From: Litorimonas sp947503715
Lineage (GTDB): Bacteria > Pseudomonadota > Alphaproteobacteria > Caulobacterales > Maricaulaceae
Assembly (NCBI RefSeq): GCF_050271975.1
Contig: NZ_CP189850.1
Location: 1,116,001 to 1,180,000 of the forward strand
Length of the DNA stretch: 64,000 bases
Direction: 5' to 3'
The position numbers and the translations under genes are program-made. Of the stretch, positions 35,365 through 44,715 are shown in pieces. The notes below the pieces were generated by a model that was not told the origin of the DNA, searched no databases, and was given only the letters and a program-made list of their open reading frames with translations. Each line of letters starts with the position of its first letter. Positions within the stretch are counted from its first letter, which is position 1.

Positions 35365-35544
35365 AACTGTCGTGTAGGGGAGGGACGAGGGCGGGGCAAT
35401 ATCATCGGCGCATGCAGATGGAGTGGATCGACAATGAACCTGTTGGTGCCAAAGGTTGGGGTTATAATTGTAGGGACTACAGAATGTCTCGGACTGATCT
35501 CTTGACTTATCCATGATCTTTCTAAGCCGACCGTGGTTCAACCA

Positions 35545-37278
35545 TTAACGCATTTCATAAGGCTCATATCCAACAGGGAGCGAAAGCGGCGTAAAGCCGG
35601 ATTTCCCTACTTGATCGCCCAAAGCATTATAGGCTTGGAGTTTATCCGCGCAGACAAGATAATCGTCCCGGCAGCGGGAACTGGCGGATAAACTGTTAGT
35701 CTTGACAATAAAGACAATGCTGTATGTTTCAAATGCGCGGTAAATGCCTTTATCTGCCGACGTTGTGGCTGTTTCCTCGCTGGGACGAATGTTCTGTGTC
35801 GCCTTCGCTTGGCCTTGCGCATTTTGGGTGGCTTGGGCGCTTCGTTCATTGGCTTGCTGTGCTGTCATTTCAGCCAGTTCGGATCGCAATTTCGTCAGCT
35901 TCGATTCTCTGGCCTTTATATTTGCGTCTCTAACATCTTTTAATTGTTTGCGCATTTCATCAGCGTCAAATTCTGCGCCCGGAAAGCCTGAGACCGCAGC
36001 TTTCATTTGTGCGATTGTGGCTTCGTCATCGCCCGCGCGAAGCTCGTTCAGACGCTCTTCCGCTCTTGCGATATCACGCTGCTTATACTCAATTTTCCTG
36101 TCACTGATACCGCCGCTCGACCGGTTTGCACGTTCCGCATTTTTGAGGCGTTTCGCCGTCATTGCACGCGCCTTAGTGTCAAAACGGCCTCGATAATAAG
36201 ATGTCTTATCGTTCAAAGCGATGCCTGTTTTCTTCTCAGACATATAGATATCAGATGTCAGGAACACGGCGCGGTCAATGGCCTCTGTCTCCGTCAAATT
36301 CTGCGAGGCAATGAGCAGCAAGTTTTGGGATGGATTGTGGATCAATAAATCGGATGCCGATTGAAAATCATCTGAGAGGTCTACCCAACCTTTTCCCCAG
36401 AGTGCGTTGTCCATCTCGTCACTTTTTGGATCCGTTGAGTCAGGCCGGTTCAGCACATAGCCGCGTGTTGCGCTTTCCGTTTTCGTGTCTTTTACGAAGA
36501 GGGGAAACCTATCCCATCCGACGGCTTTGGCTTCAGCTCTGTATTTTTCGAGGCAGGCCGTTTCTTCCGCACGATTTCTCGCGGAGTCGGAAGGTTTGAA
36601 CTGTCGCAGGGAGACGGGACTCAAGGGTGTCCTGCAGGAAGCCGATTTCTGTTTGACATCAAATTGCGCCGCAATTCGCTCTCGGTCTCCCGGAATTTTA
36701 TAGCGAATATCATGAATTTTTCGGGATCTTGCTGGAACCGTCAGTCCGAGGTCCAACGTGTCATTGAGCAGACGCAAGTCCACCAATGTGCCTTCATCTC
36801 CGATCGACTCTTCCGTGCGCGCGTCCCACATTAAATCAAATGCTGCGACATCGTCTAAGCCTGTGCAGCCCAGATTATATGATCTGCGCTCGTCCCCATA
36901 TTGCGTCCCTTTACGGGCAACGCCCCAGCCATAATAGACAACTTCTCTTTGATTTCGATAATTCCCAATCGAGAGCGGTGCCATGATGGCGTAATTATAA
37001 CCATTATCGAGCGCGCGTTGGGCTGCCTCCCGCGTGTAGGTTTTGAACGTTTTTGTACCTTTACCGGAATCGCCATCAAAGTTGAAAATTGCATCCAATC
37101 CACCCAATTTATTATTGCTTTCAAACATCGACTTTGAGGCCGTGCAGTTAAATGTTGCCGTGCTGGAACCTGTCTCTTTCAATATATCGCGTAGGTCTGG
37201 CGCGGACTGCGCTTGCGCGAGGCCTGCCGTGTTCAGGAAAAGAAGGAGGCTAAGGGCCGAGAGATTGAGTGTCTTCAT
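35545..37278 (-). CDS. hypothetical secreted protein with coiled-coil segment
   Basis: The 577-residue product has a signal peptide (NLSALSLLLFLNTAGLAQAQ). It is not recognised. The first two thirds are mixed alpha/beta with several cysteines (FNCTASKSMF, YNLGCTGLDDV, KSASCRTPLSP, EETACLEKY). Residues about 375-490 form a charged helical, probably coiled-coil, stretch (YKQRDIARAEERLNELRAGD, RESKLTKLRSELAEMTAQQ) ending in a Gln/Ala-rich linker. A short C-terminal part has SASSRCRDDYLVCADKL. The gene stands alone, divergent from the symporter gene. It is likely periplasmic or surface-located. Confidence 0.75.
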   Translation of the reverse strand: MKTLNLSALSLLLFLNTAGLAQAQSAPDLRDILKETGSSTATFNCTASKSMFESNNKLGGLDAIFNFDGDSGKGTKTFKTYTREAAQRALDNGYNYAIMAPLSIGNYRNQREVVYYGWGVARKGTQYGDERRSYNLGCTGLDDVAAFDLMWDARTEESIGDEGTLVDLRLLNDTLDLGLTVPARSRKIHDIRYKIPGDRERIAAQFDVKQKSASCRTPLSPVSLRQFKPSDSARNRAEETACLEKYRAEAKAVGWDRFPLFVKDTKTESATRGYVLNRPDSTDPKSDEMDNALWGKGWVDLSDDFQSASDLLIHNPSQNLLLIASQNLTETEAIDRAVFLTSDIYMSEKKTGIALNDKTSYYRGRFDTKARAMTAKRLKNAERANRSSGGISDRKIEYKQRDIARAEERLNELRAGDDEATIAQMKAAVSGFPGAEFDADEMRKQLKDVRDANIKARESKLTKLRSELAEMTAQQANERSAQATQNAQGQAKATQNIRPSEETATTSADKGIYRAFETYSIVFIVKTNSLSASSRCRDDYLVCADKLQAYNALGDQVGKSGFTPLSLPVGYEPYEMR

Positions 37279-37346
37279 AGATATAAGATACCGCTTTTTT
37301 CGTAAGAGGCTATCAAAATCACAAATGTCATCTTAAGGCAGATTAT

Positions 37347-38747
37347 ATGTCTGATACTCTCGTCGTTTTAATTACCCTGATTTCTTATAAAGTCGTCCTG
37401 TTGGGTGTTGGATGGTGGGCATCGAAACGGGTGTCTGATGAGTCGGATTATTTCCTCGCGGGTGGCGGTCTGGGGCCTTGGACGGCAGGACTGTCCTATG
37501 CCGCGTCGACGAGTTCCGCTTGGGTCCTCTTGGGCTTTACGGGCATGGTTTTTACGCAAGGCGTTGTCGGACTCTGGCTCGTGCCGGGCATTTTTGGCGG
37601 CTATCTGATGACATGGCTTGTCATGGGCCCACGCTTGAACGCAGAGACGGCGGCCAAGGGGCATATCACAATTGTTGATTTCATCACGGAAGGTCTTGCC
37701 CCGAAGGCCAAACGCGTGACGGGATTGGTCTGCGCGGCGCTCATCCTCTTTTGTTTTGTCTTTTATATTTCCAGTCAGTTTCAAGCGGCGGGCAATGCGC
37801 TGGGTGAGGTTTTCGGACTCAGCATCGCGGAAGCTGTCATTATCGGCGCGGTCGTCATCGTGATTTACTGCGCGTTGGGCGGTTTCTGGGCCGCGAGTAT
37901 TACGGATGCTCTACAAGCGGGCGTGATGATGTTGGCTTGCGTGCTCGTACCCCTGGCGACGGTCATGGCGGCGGGTGGATTTGGGTCTGTTATTGAGACC
38001 CTGCATGCCACGCAAGATCATGATTATTTCAGCTTCACCAATGGCGCTGCAGGTATGGCAGGTATTGGTCTGGCCATGGGTTTGCTAGGTACGGGTTTGG
38101 GCGCATTGGGGCAGCCGCAACTCCTAAACCGGATTATGGCCGTCCGCTCTGATGGAGAGCGAAAGAAGGCGGCCGCTATCACGATTGGCTGGGGCGTCGT
38201 GATCTATTCCGGTCTCATTTGTCTCGCCTTTGCCGCGCGGGCGTTGAATGTCGACACGGGCGGTGAGAGCTTATTTTTTGCGGCGGCGCAACAATTCCTG
38301 CCGCCCGTGCTTGCGGGTGTTGTGATTGCGGCCGTTCTCTCTGCAGTTATGTCGACCGTCGATAGCCTGCTTCTCGCGGCTGCGTCGGCCGTCTCGCATG
38401 ATAGCGGCGTGACCTATGTCAGCCCGAAACGCGCGTTGATGTTCGGGCGCCTTGCTATGGTCGGCGTAGCGGTTTTCGCGGTCATTTTGACACTGGCTCT
38501 TCCACAGGAAATTTTCAGCCGTGTGCTTTTTGCCTGGGTTGCGCTGGGCGCTGGGTTCGGTCCCGTGATTCTCGTTAAATGTTTAGGTTGGACATTGCGC
38601 GATGGGGCTGTGCTGCTAGCGATTTTAGCCGGATTCACGATAGCAGTCATCGCTTATAACATTGACGGACCTGTCGCCGAGGTCGTGGAAAAATGGGTGA
38701 GCTGGTTGGTTGGTCTGATAATTCTTTTCATCGGGAGAGTGCGTTAG
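37347..38747 (+). CDS. sodium:solute symporter (SSS family, PutP-like)
   Basis: This 466-residue, roughly 13-helix membrane protein has the SSS pattern: DESDYFLAGGGLGPWTAGLS near residue 30, GALGQPQLLNRIMAVRSDGE near residue 250, and AVLSAVMSTVDSLLLAAASA near residue 330, which includes the sodium-site Ser/Thr residues. It most resembles sodium/proline symporters, with cosubstrate sodium. The exact solute cannot be fixed from sequence. The stop overlaps that of the convergent UdgX gene by four bases. Confidence 0.9.
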   Translation: MSDTLVVLITLISYKVVLLGVGWWASKRVSDESDYFLAGGGLGPWTAGLSYAASTSSAWVLLGFTGMVFTQGVVGLWLVPGIFGGYLMTWLVMGPRLNAETAAKGHITIVDFITEGLAPKAKRVTGLVCAALILFCFVFYISSQFQAAGNALGEVFGLSIAEAVIIGAVVIVIYCALGGFWAASITDALQAGVMMLACVLVPLATVMAAGGFGSVIETLHATQDHDYFSFTNGAAGMAGIGLAMGLLGTGLGALGQPQLLNRIMAVRSDGERKKAAAITIGWGVVIYSGLICLAFAARALNVDTGGESLFFAAAQQFLPPVLAGVVIAAVLSAVMSTVDSLLLAAASAVSHDSGVTYVSPKRALMFGRLAMVGVAVFAVILTLALPQEIFSRVLFAWVALGAGFGPVILVKCLGWTLRDGAVLLAILAGFTIAVIAYNIDGPVAEVVEKWVSWLVGLIILFIGRVR

Positions 38748-40213
38748 GCCGCCTCTTTCGTCAATTCTTCGGCCCGTGAAATATCACGGACGAATTGCGC
38801 ATACTCCCTGTCCCGTGCGGCGGGGTCGGGCAGGCGGAGTAGGAAACTGGGGTGCACGGTAGGTATAATCGTCTCGCCAAACTCCCCCTCAAAACTGCCC
38901 CCCCGTACGGCTTTCAATGTGCCTTTATGGCCCGTCAGGGACAGCAAAGCCGTTTTTCCCATGGCCAGAATGACCTTGGGTTTCACGAATTGCCGTTCCA
39001 GCGTCAGCCAAGTGCGGCAGCGCTCAACCTCATCCGCGACAGGATTGCGGTGGAGGCGCATTTTTCCGCGCGGTTCGAATTTGAAATGTTTGACCGCATT
39101 GGTCACATAAAGCCCCCCGCGATCCAGCCCTGCTTCATTCAGCGCCCGGTCGAGGAGTTGTCCGGCGGGGCCGATAAAGGGCACGCCCGCAATATCTTCC
39201 TGATCGCCGGGTTGTTCCCCGACTAACATGATCCTTGCATCTATAGGGCCTTGTCCGAAAACAGTCTGCGTTGCGCTGCAATGGAGGTCACAATCTGTAC
39301 AGCGACGGGCCGCGTCCTCGGCGTCTTTCAATGTTGAGATATTGGCGGGCGCAGTTGTCTGGGCATAGACGTCGGGTGCAACTTTACTTGTGCGAATATT
39401 TGGCGCGGTTTCAGCCGTCGCCATAAATTGTCGGCTCATGGCTTCGGATTGCTGAATGAGTTGCGGAATCAAGTCCGCCTCTGGCAGGTTCTTCCAATAT
39501 TTCTTCGGCATTTCTGCCATCATCGCGCCAATCTTCACGCGCGACGGATTAAAGATGGACGCATAATAGGCCTTCCACGCCTCTTCCGTATCATCCGCGT
39601 CGGGCGCCATGGATTTATCGACACCGGGGGAGACGGTGATATTTTTACCGTCCCAATGGGTGCAGCCATCGGGCGTGAGGATGGACCAATCCATGCCCGT
39701 AAAACGTCGGGCGAAGAAATCAGCGGTATGTTCGACAATCCGGTGATCGGGTTCAAACCAGGCGCAGAAATTTTCCCGCATCATATTTCCAACCAACCGT
39801 TCGCCGACTTTTTTAAACCGGACAAAGGCGTGCATTTTGTGGACGTCGCGACGGATATTCTTATCCGCCTCCCGCACCCATAACCCGCTCGTGAAGAGCG
39901 GATCATCCAAGGCATAGGGATCGGTCTGTAATCGCAGCAATGTCGCATAGAGGTGATAAAGCCGTTCCGGAGAGCGGTGACAGAGGACCCGTTTGCACAT
40001 CGCCACCTGGGTCTTTGTAATCCGGACGGGATATTGTGGATGGTCGGTGACTTTGAAGAGGTCGCTATCGCCCGTCGTAGAAAACAGGTCCGTTGCAGTA
40101 TTACCCACACGCCAACCCAAAGCTTCGCAGGGAATCCGCGCCGCGAGGAGGGGGCGCACGGCATCCCGCCAGCCGTCGAAATCTGTCTCACTGTCGAGGG
40201 TGATACACCTCAT
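38744..40213 (-). CDS. UdgX-type uracil-DNA glycosylase fused to DUF4130 domain
   Basis: The 489-residue protein has an N-terminal DUF4130 region (about residues 80-250, with WVREADKNIRRDVHKMHAF) and a C-terminal family 4/5-like UDG domain (about 295-489) with VGEQPGDQEDIAGVPF, a Cys pair CTDCDLHC for an Fe-S cluster, and TVHPSFLLR. The stretch FEPRGKMRLHRNP corresponds to the UdgX KRRIH loop whose His makes a covalent bond to the DNA abasic site; here it reads KMRLH, with the His retained. It is cotranscribed with the radical SAM gene 12 nt upstream, a pairing well known for this family and implying DNA base repair. Confidence 0.88.
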   Translation of the reverse strand: MRCITLDSETDFDGWRDAVRPLLAARIPCEALGWRVGNTATDLFSTTGDSDLFKVTDHPQYPVRITKTQVAMCKRVLCHRSPERLYHLYATLLRLQTDPYALDDPLFTSGLWVREADKNIRRDVHKMHAFVRFKKVGERLVGNMMRENFCAWFEPDHRIVEHTADFFARRFTGMDWSILTPDGCTHWDGKNITVSPGVDKSMAPDADDTEEAWKAYYASIFNPSRVKIGAMMAEMPKKYWKNLPEADLIPQLIQQSEAMSRQFMATAETAPNIRTSKVAPDVYAQTTAPANISTLKDAEDAARRCTDCDLHCSATQTVFGQGPIDARIMLVGEQPGDQEDIAGVPFIGPAGQLLDRALNEAGLDRGGLYVTNAVKHFKFEPRGKMRLHRNPVADEVERCRTWLTLERQFVKPKVILAMGKTALLSLTGHKGTLKAVRGGSFEGEFGETIIPTVHPSFLLRLPDPAARDREYAQFVRDISRAEELTKEAA

Positions 40214-40225
40214 AGCCCCATATCC

Positions 40226-41464
40226 CTACAAAAGTGCGAGTTGTTCCGGCTCCGGCGCAAAGACTTGGCGCAGGGCGACGCTGTCGAGCAGACTGCCGGG
40301 GTTCCAGTCCGAGGTCTCAATAAAGGCGCGGCACGTCTTAATCGACCGGGCAATCGTTTTCACATCGGCGAGGCGGAGCTTTGTCTGTCGTCGTGCGCGG
40401 AGTATCCGGTCAATCGATTTCAGACCCAGCCCAGGCACGCGCAAGAGGCGTTCTTTTGGCGCCGTGTTTATATTCACCGGAAAGCCGGAGCGATTGGCAA
40501 TGGCCCAGCTGAGTTTGGGATCGATATCCAGGTCGAGCATGCCGTTGCTTTGACCTGAAAAAATCTCGCTCACTTTAAAACCGTAAAAGCGCAGCAGCCA
40601 ATCCGACTGATAAAGACGATGTTCCCGCATCAGCGGCGGCTTGACGAGGGGCAGGTCTTTCGACGCATCCTGAATGGGCGAGAAGGCGGAATAATAAACG
40701 CGCTTCAATTTATAACTGGAATAGAGCGTCGTGGAGGATGTCATAATATCGGCATCCGTGCTGGCATCTGCGCCGACGATCATTTGTGTCGATTGCCCGG
40801 CGGGTGAGAATTTCGCAGGGCGGAAACGCGAGCGTTCTTTAATGTCCGGACGGGCATCCTCAATGCCCTGTCGCACATCGGCCATGGCCGTTTTAATGGT
40901 CGTGGTTGATTTCTCAGGCGCGTAGGATTGCAGCGCGGCTTCCGTTGGAAGTTCAATATTGATTGAAAGTCGGTCCGCTAAAAGCCCTGCTTGTTTAATG
41001 AGGAGTGGGTCAGCTTCAGGGATTGTTTTGAGGTGAATATAGCCTTTGAAGAGATGATCTTCACGCAAACGCCGTGCGATTTCGACCATCTGCTCCATTG
41101 TATAATCAGATGACCGGATAATGCCTGAGGAGAGAAATAGCCCCTCAATATAATTCCGCTTGTAGAAATCGAGCGTCAGCGTGACGACTTCTTCGACGGA
41201 AAACCGTGCCCGTTCAACATTGGACGACACGCGATTCACGCAATAGCGGCAGTCATAGATGCAGAAATTCGTCATCAGGATTTTGAGCAGGCTGATACAG
41301 CGGCCGTCCGGCGCATAAGAATGACAAATCCCCATCCCTTCCGTCGATCCAATCCCACCGGACGTTGCACTATCTTTGCGATTCGTCGCAGAGGAGGCGC
41401 AGGACGCATCATATTTTGCGGCATCCGCGAGGATCTTCAGCTTATCAATAAGTGTCTTGGCCAT
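40226..41464 (-). CDS. putative DNA modification/repair radical SAM protein
   Basis: The 412-residue protein has the iron-sulfur motif Cys-x3-Cys-x2-Cys in FCIYDCRYC (about residues 71-78), an N-terminal segment GSTEGMGICHSYAPDGRC, and FLSSGIIRSSDYTMEQM. The C terminus carries a helix-hairpin-helix (LRVPGLGLKSIDRILRARRQ), a DNA-binding element. This combination matches the radical SAM family linked to UdgX genes, and the UdgX gene follows by 12 nt. I choose ATG 41464; the upstream-extended frame to 41566 has no support. The reaction is unknown. Confidence 0.87.
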   Translation of the reverse strand: MAKTLIDKLKILADAAKYDASCASSATNRKDSATSGGIGSTEGMGICHSYAPDGRCISLLKILMTNFCIYDCRYCVNRVSSNVERARFSVEEVVTLTLDFYKRNYIEGLFLSSGIIRSSDYTMEQMVEIARRLREDHLFKGYIHLKTIPEADPLLIKQAGLLADRLSINIELPTEAALQSYAPEKSTTTIKTAMADVRQGIEDARPDIKERSRFRPAKFSPAGQSTQMIVGADASTDADIMTSSTTLYSSYKLKRVYYSAFSPIQDASKDLPLVKPPLMREHRLYQSDWLLRFYGFKVSEIFSGQSNGMLDLDIDPKLSWAIANRSGFPVNINTAPKERLLRVPGLGLKSIDRILRARRQTKLRLADVKTIARSIKTCRAFIETSDWNPGSLLDSVALRQVFAPEPEQLALL

Positions 41465-41589
41465 GTGTGAACATAACAAGAACATTTGGCTCCGTAAATA
41501 TCGAAAACGACGCAGGGCGGAGTTTTGGAACAAGAGCGCGGTCTTTACGTTAAAGTCCGTATGCAATTAAAAATCTGAAAGGAAAATTT

Positions 41590-41757
41590 ATGTCAGACAA
41601 GAAAAACACCGAAAACCCAGCTTGGGAAAAAACCCGCGATGCAGCAAATGAGGCGACCACGGCGAGCTCGAAAGCCCTGCAGAATGATGCTTTGACTGAT
41701 GTTGACTCCGGCGTAGCCGCCAAAACCGACCTGAAAGAGTCCACAGAGGAAGAATAA
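41590..41757 (+). CDS. small acidic protein of 55 residues
   Basis: A frame of 55 codons, ATG to TAA, has a good ribosome-binding site (GAAAGGAAA about 6 nt before ATG). It begins MSDKKNTENPAWEKTRDAAN and ends KESTEEE; it is hydrophilic, rich in Ala, Thr, Asp and Glu, and probably disordered. It stands in the 295-nt gap between the divergent radical SAM gene and the LOV gene and ends two bases before the latter's stop. No family is recognised. Confidence 0.55.
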   Translation: MSDKKNTENPAWEKTRDAANEATTASSKALQNDALTDVDSGVAAKTDLKESTEEE

Positions 41758-41759
41758 GG

Positions 41760-42803
41760 TTAGGGTTTCACACCATTTGCCGTCAGAGGCGAGGTTATTT
41801 CAATGACTGTGCCGTGTTTGGAGCTCTCAAAACTGATCTCCCCGCCAGTTAAATCCAGAAGTAAGCGGGTGACGGCTGCGCCGTACCGTCCAATGGCGGG
41901 CCAAGGCTCTACGGTCGAAAAACCCGTCCCGTCATCTATGACGGAAAGTGTCAGTGTATCATCGCTTAAGGTCATCAAAACTTCTACAAACCCGGTGTCC
42001 CGACCATGAAAAGCATGACGCAATGCGTTTTCCAAAATTTCATTGAGGATCAGGCCAATACGAACTGAATAATCAATGGGTGCGGGCAGGCTTTCCGTTC
42101 GGATATTTACCCTGACACCAAAGCGGGCAAAGCGGGCTGCACATATTGAGGTAATATGACTGACATAGGCCCCCAGATCGACCAGTCCATCTTCTGAAAG
42201 ATGGGACCCCAAATCACGATAAAGCACGTCGAGACTTGAAATTCGTTTCAGGAAGTCGCGTTTCACATCTGATATTGTAACGGTCTCATTGTCATCCGCG
42301 AGAGATGAAATGTCCATAATGACATCTAAATGCGACGTAATATGCCGCTGTATAGAGGCGACAAGGTTACGACCCTCATCTTTCGTAATGTCCTGAGAGA
42401 TGGCCTCATTGATAACGGTTTGAACGCCGACATAAAAGACGAGCCGATCTTGCTTGTCATAGATCGGCGTTAGGATGAGCTCGTTGAGAAAGGGTGTTTT
42501 ATCCGCGCGGTAATTTGTCAGGACTTCCGTGACCGGTTGACCTTTTTTGAGGGCCTGCCTTATTCTTCGAACAGTTGCGGGATCAGTATCCTCGCCCTGC
42601 ATAAATCGACAATTTCGTCCGACCGCGAATGAGCGCGCATAGCCAGTTGTCATCTCAAAGGCGCGGTTAACATAGATAATCGGAAGGTCCGGTTCCCGCG
42701 CGTCGGAAATGACGACGGACATATTTGTGACATCGAAGAAATGCGAAACGTCAAACGCGCCCAAACTGGGCGCGTCGCCATCAAATGTCATATCGTGACG
42801 CAT
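41760..42803 (-). CDS. LOV-domain blue-light sensor histidine-kinase-like protein
   Basis: The 347-residue protein has a PAS/LOV domain (about residues 20-132) with the photoreactive cysteine in GRNCRFMQG (C65), NRAFEMTTGY before it, and FYVGVQTV at its end with the Gln that contacts flavin; an FMN chromophore is expected. A HisKA_2/HWE-like helical region follows (145-200), then an ATPase domain with NEILENALRHAF and VIDDGTGF. In the helical region the usual His-His-Arg phospho-acceptor box aligns with SIQRHITSHL, so the phospho-acceptor is degenerate. The start lies five bases after the Crp-like gene stop, so the two are cotranscribed. Confidence 0.87.
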   Translation of the reverse strand: MRHDMTFDGDAPSLGAFDVSHFFDVTNMSVVISDAREPDLPIIYVNRAFEMTTGYARSFAVGRNCRFMQGEDTDPATVRRIRQALKKGQPVTEVLTNYRADKTPFLNELILTPIYDKQDRLVFYVGVQTVINEAISQDITKDEGRNLVASIQRHITSHLDVIMDISSLADDNETVTISDVKRDFLKRISSLDVLYRDLGSHLSEDGLVDLGAYVSHITSICAARFARFGVRVNIRTESLPAPIDYSVRIGLILNEILENALRHAFHGRDTGFVEVLMTLSDDTLTLSVIDDGTGFSTVEPWPAIGRYGAAVTRLLLDLTGGEISFESSKHGTVIEITSPLTANGVKP

Positions 42804-42808
42804 GACGT

Positions 42809-43573
42809 CTATCCAAATTCACCTTTCGAATGATCGGATGAAAAATTTGCATCGAAATTGCTGCTCGCAATATCGGCAAACCGGTCCGTATAGTCACTTA
42901 GCTTCAGTAGCGCGTCCCGGTCCAGGACACGAAAATCATACCGGCCTTGTTTCTCGATAATCCCATTTTTGATCAGTTTTCCGACCTGACGTGAAACATG
43001 CACGGAAGAGAGGCCCAGACAATCTGCAACAAAATTTTGCGAGAGCGGGAGGTGTAGAATATCCGTCTCTGTTTCCAGAATAAGATTTTGACGAATGAGC
43101 GTATCCGCCAGGAAATAAGCTAATTTCTGGTAAGCCCCCAGACGGGAGACCGCGGTGATCCGGTCCAAAAGCAGCCCGTTATGCACCATGTGCAGCGCGT
43201 AAAAAATTGCGTTTAGGCGCGGATTGTCCATGAGGAACTGACGTGCCGCTTTAACGGGAATTTGATACACGACGCCGTCTGACGCCGCAGCAACGCTGGA
43301 CATTGATGTCCCCCAAGACAGATGTTCTGTCCCGATTACGTCGCCCGCCGTGAAAATTCCGTGAACCTGACGGCTTCCATCGGGTAGAATGGCATAGGAA
43401 TAAAACCAGCCGGATTTGACAACATATAAATTGGATTGAGGCGCACCATCCGTCAAAAGCGTCTGGTTTTCGTTTAACGTCCGCTCAGTCTGAGTCAGGG
43501 ACCTATATAGATTGGCCTCAGCCTCGCTCAATTCTGCAAAGATTTCGAGCTTTTTTAAAAATTCACCCGCCAT
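42809..43573 (-). CDS. Crp/Fnr family transcriptional regulator (upstream of LOV protein)
   Basis: The 254-residue protein has a cyclic-nucleotide-binding-like beta barrel (residues about 20-125, with VKSGWFYSYAILPDGSRQV) and a winged helix-turn-helix (FVADCLGLSSVHVSRQVGKL near residue 185). There is no N-terminal cysteine cluster, so it is not an FNR-type oxygen sensor. It is followed at five bases by the LOV protein and preceded, 191 nt upstream, by a second Crp/Fnr gene of similar plan. The effector is unknown. Confidence 0.9.
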   Translation of the reverse strand: MAGEFLKKLEIFAELSEAEANLYRSLTQTERTLNENQTLLTDGAPQSNLYVVKSGWFYSYAILPDGSRQVHGIFTAGDVIGTEHLSWGTSMSSVAAASDGVVYQIPVKAARQFLMDNPRLNAIFYALHMVHNGLLLDRITAVSRLGAYQKLAYFLADTLIRQNLILETETDILHLPLSQNFVADCLGLSSVHVSRQVGKLIKNGIIEKQGRYDFRVLDRDALLKLSDYTDRFADIASSNFDANFSSDHSKGEFG

Positions 43574-43764
43574 GTTCTACACGCCGTTCTGATCGACGAA
43601 GCACAATGCCTCGTGACGATGGCGTTGCTTAAGACCGCCATTTCTAACATCTGCTAATTTGGGAAGGCTATGGAGCCATACAACTGTGGCAGGATAACGC
43701 AGGCAGATTTTATTCTTAAACAATATATTCAAATTAGTAATCATAGTTTTAGTCGTAGGCAATC

Positions 43765-44526
43765 TTAGTCTCTTTTATAACGATTACGATAACTGGCCAG
43801 CTCAATCAGTCCGTCTTCGTCCTTAATTGTTATAAGCGTTCTGGACGGTCTTGCAATCAGACCCTCTTGCGTCATCCATGTCAGAGTTCTGGAAATGTGA
43901 ACCGCTGTTAGGCCGACACAATCTGCGAAAAGGTCCTGCACCATCGGGAGATTGAAGGTGAGGGAGTTCCCGCTCTGTCCGCTATGGAATTTTGACGTGA
44001 CCCGCACACGATTGGCCATTTCCAATAGAAAATGCGCAACGCGCTCGCGTGGATTCTGACGCGCGATAGATTGCATGCGGTCCATCATGACAATGTGGTT
44101 GAGAGAGCTCACAGCGTAGAGATAGCTCGCAAATCGCGGATGCGATCCTAAAATGTTATTTATAGCTGGAATGTCGATCTCGCAAATGCGGCCCGCCGTC
44201 AGTGCGCCTGCTGAAAAAGCGTTTTTACTGTGCATCATATCTTCGAAACCGATAAAGTCGCCTTCTTGATAGATATGATAAACCTGCCGCCGGCCATTGG
44301 GCAGGAAGGAATAGGCGTAAAACCAGCCTGATGTTACAAGATAAAGACGTTTGCTCATCGCACGATTGTCGATCACGATATCGCCCTTTGAGACCGCCCT
44401 TGGCTGCATTGGAATTTTTGCAAAGGGAGCAAGGTCTCCCATTGTGGCAGGTGTAAGACTCGTCAGTTTTCGGAAAACAGCCGTGTCTGGGTCTTGAAGT
44501 GTCTGGTTTAGGGATCCGCTCATCAT
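43765..44526 (-). CDS. Crp/Fnr family transcriptional regulator (second copy)
   Basis: The 253-residue protein has the same plan as the downstream regulator: barrel with VTSGWFYAYSFLPNGRRQV and helix-turn-helix LFADCVGLTAVHISRTLTWM near residue 190. The similar SGWFYAYSFLPNGRRQV and SGWFYSYAILPDGSRQV segments suggest they are paralogues. No Fe-S cysteine cluster is seen. It is transcribed toward the other regulator and is divergent from the P1 peptidase gene across a 189-nt gap. Confidence 0.9.
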   Translation of the reverse strand: MMSGSLNQTLQDPDTAVFRKLTSLTPATMGDLAPFAKIPMQPRAVSKGDIVIDNRAMSKRLYLVTSGWFYAYSFLPNGRRQVYHIYQEGDFIGFEDMMHSKNAFSAGALTAGRICEIDIPAINNILGSHPRFASYLYAVSSLNHIVMMDRMQSIARQNPRERVAHFLLEMANRVRVTSKFHSGQSGNSLTFNLPMVQDLFADCVGLTAVHISRTLTWMTQEGLIARPSRTLITIKDEDGLIELASYRNRYKRD

Positions 44527-44715
44527 CGTTTCAGGCCTGTCGCCGGAAACGTCAGGCAGACGAATTCAAATGGCGCATCTGAATAACATAACATTTCAGA
44601 AGAGGGCTGGCTTTAACACAGGTTGATTGGCTGGAATTTTATACAGGCAGTTTTTTCGGGCCGCATCGTCATAAATCCTTTTGTCAGAGCCCAATTTGCG
44701 TCCTAAGCCTGCTCC

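Noticed and set aside
43577..43762. 61-codon minus-strand frame between the two Crp/Fnr genes
   Set aside because: No ribosome-binding site, no recognisable features and a random-looking composition; more likely an intergenic promoter region.
42809..44526. FNR-type oxygen sensing by the two Crp/Fnr regulators
   Set aside because: Neither protein has the N-terminal cysteine cluster needed for an Fe-S centre.
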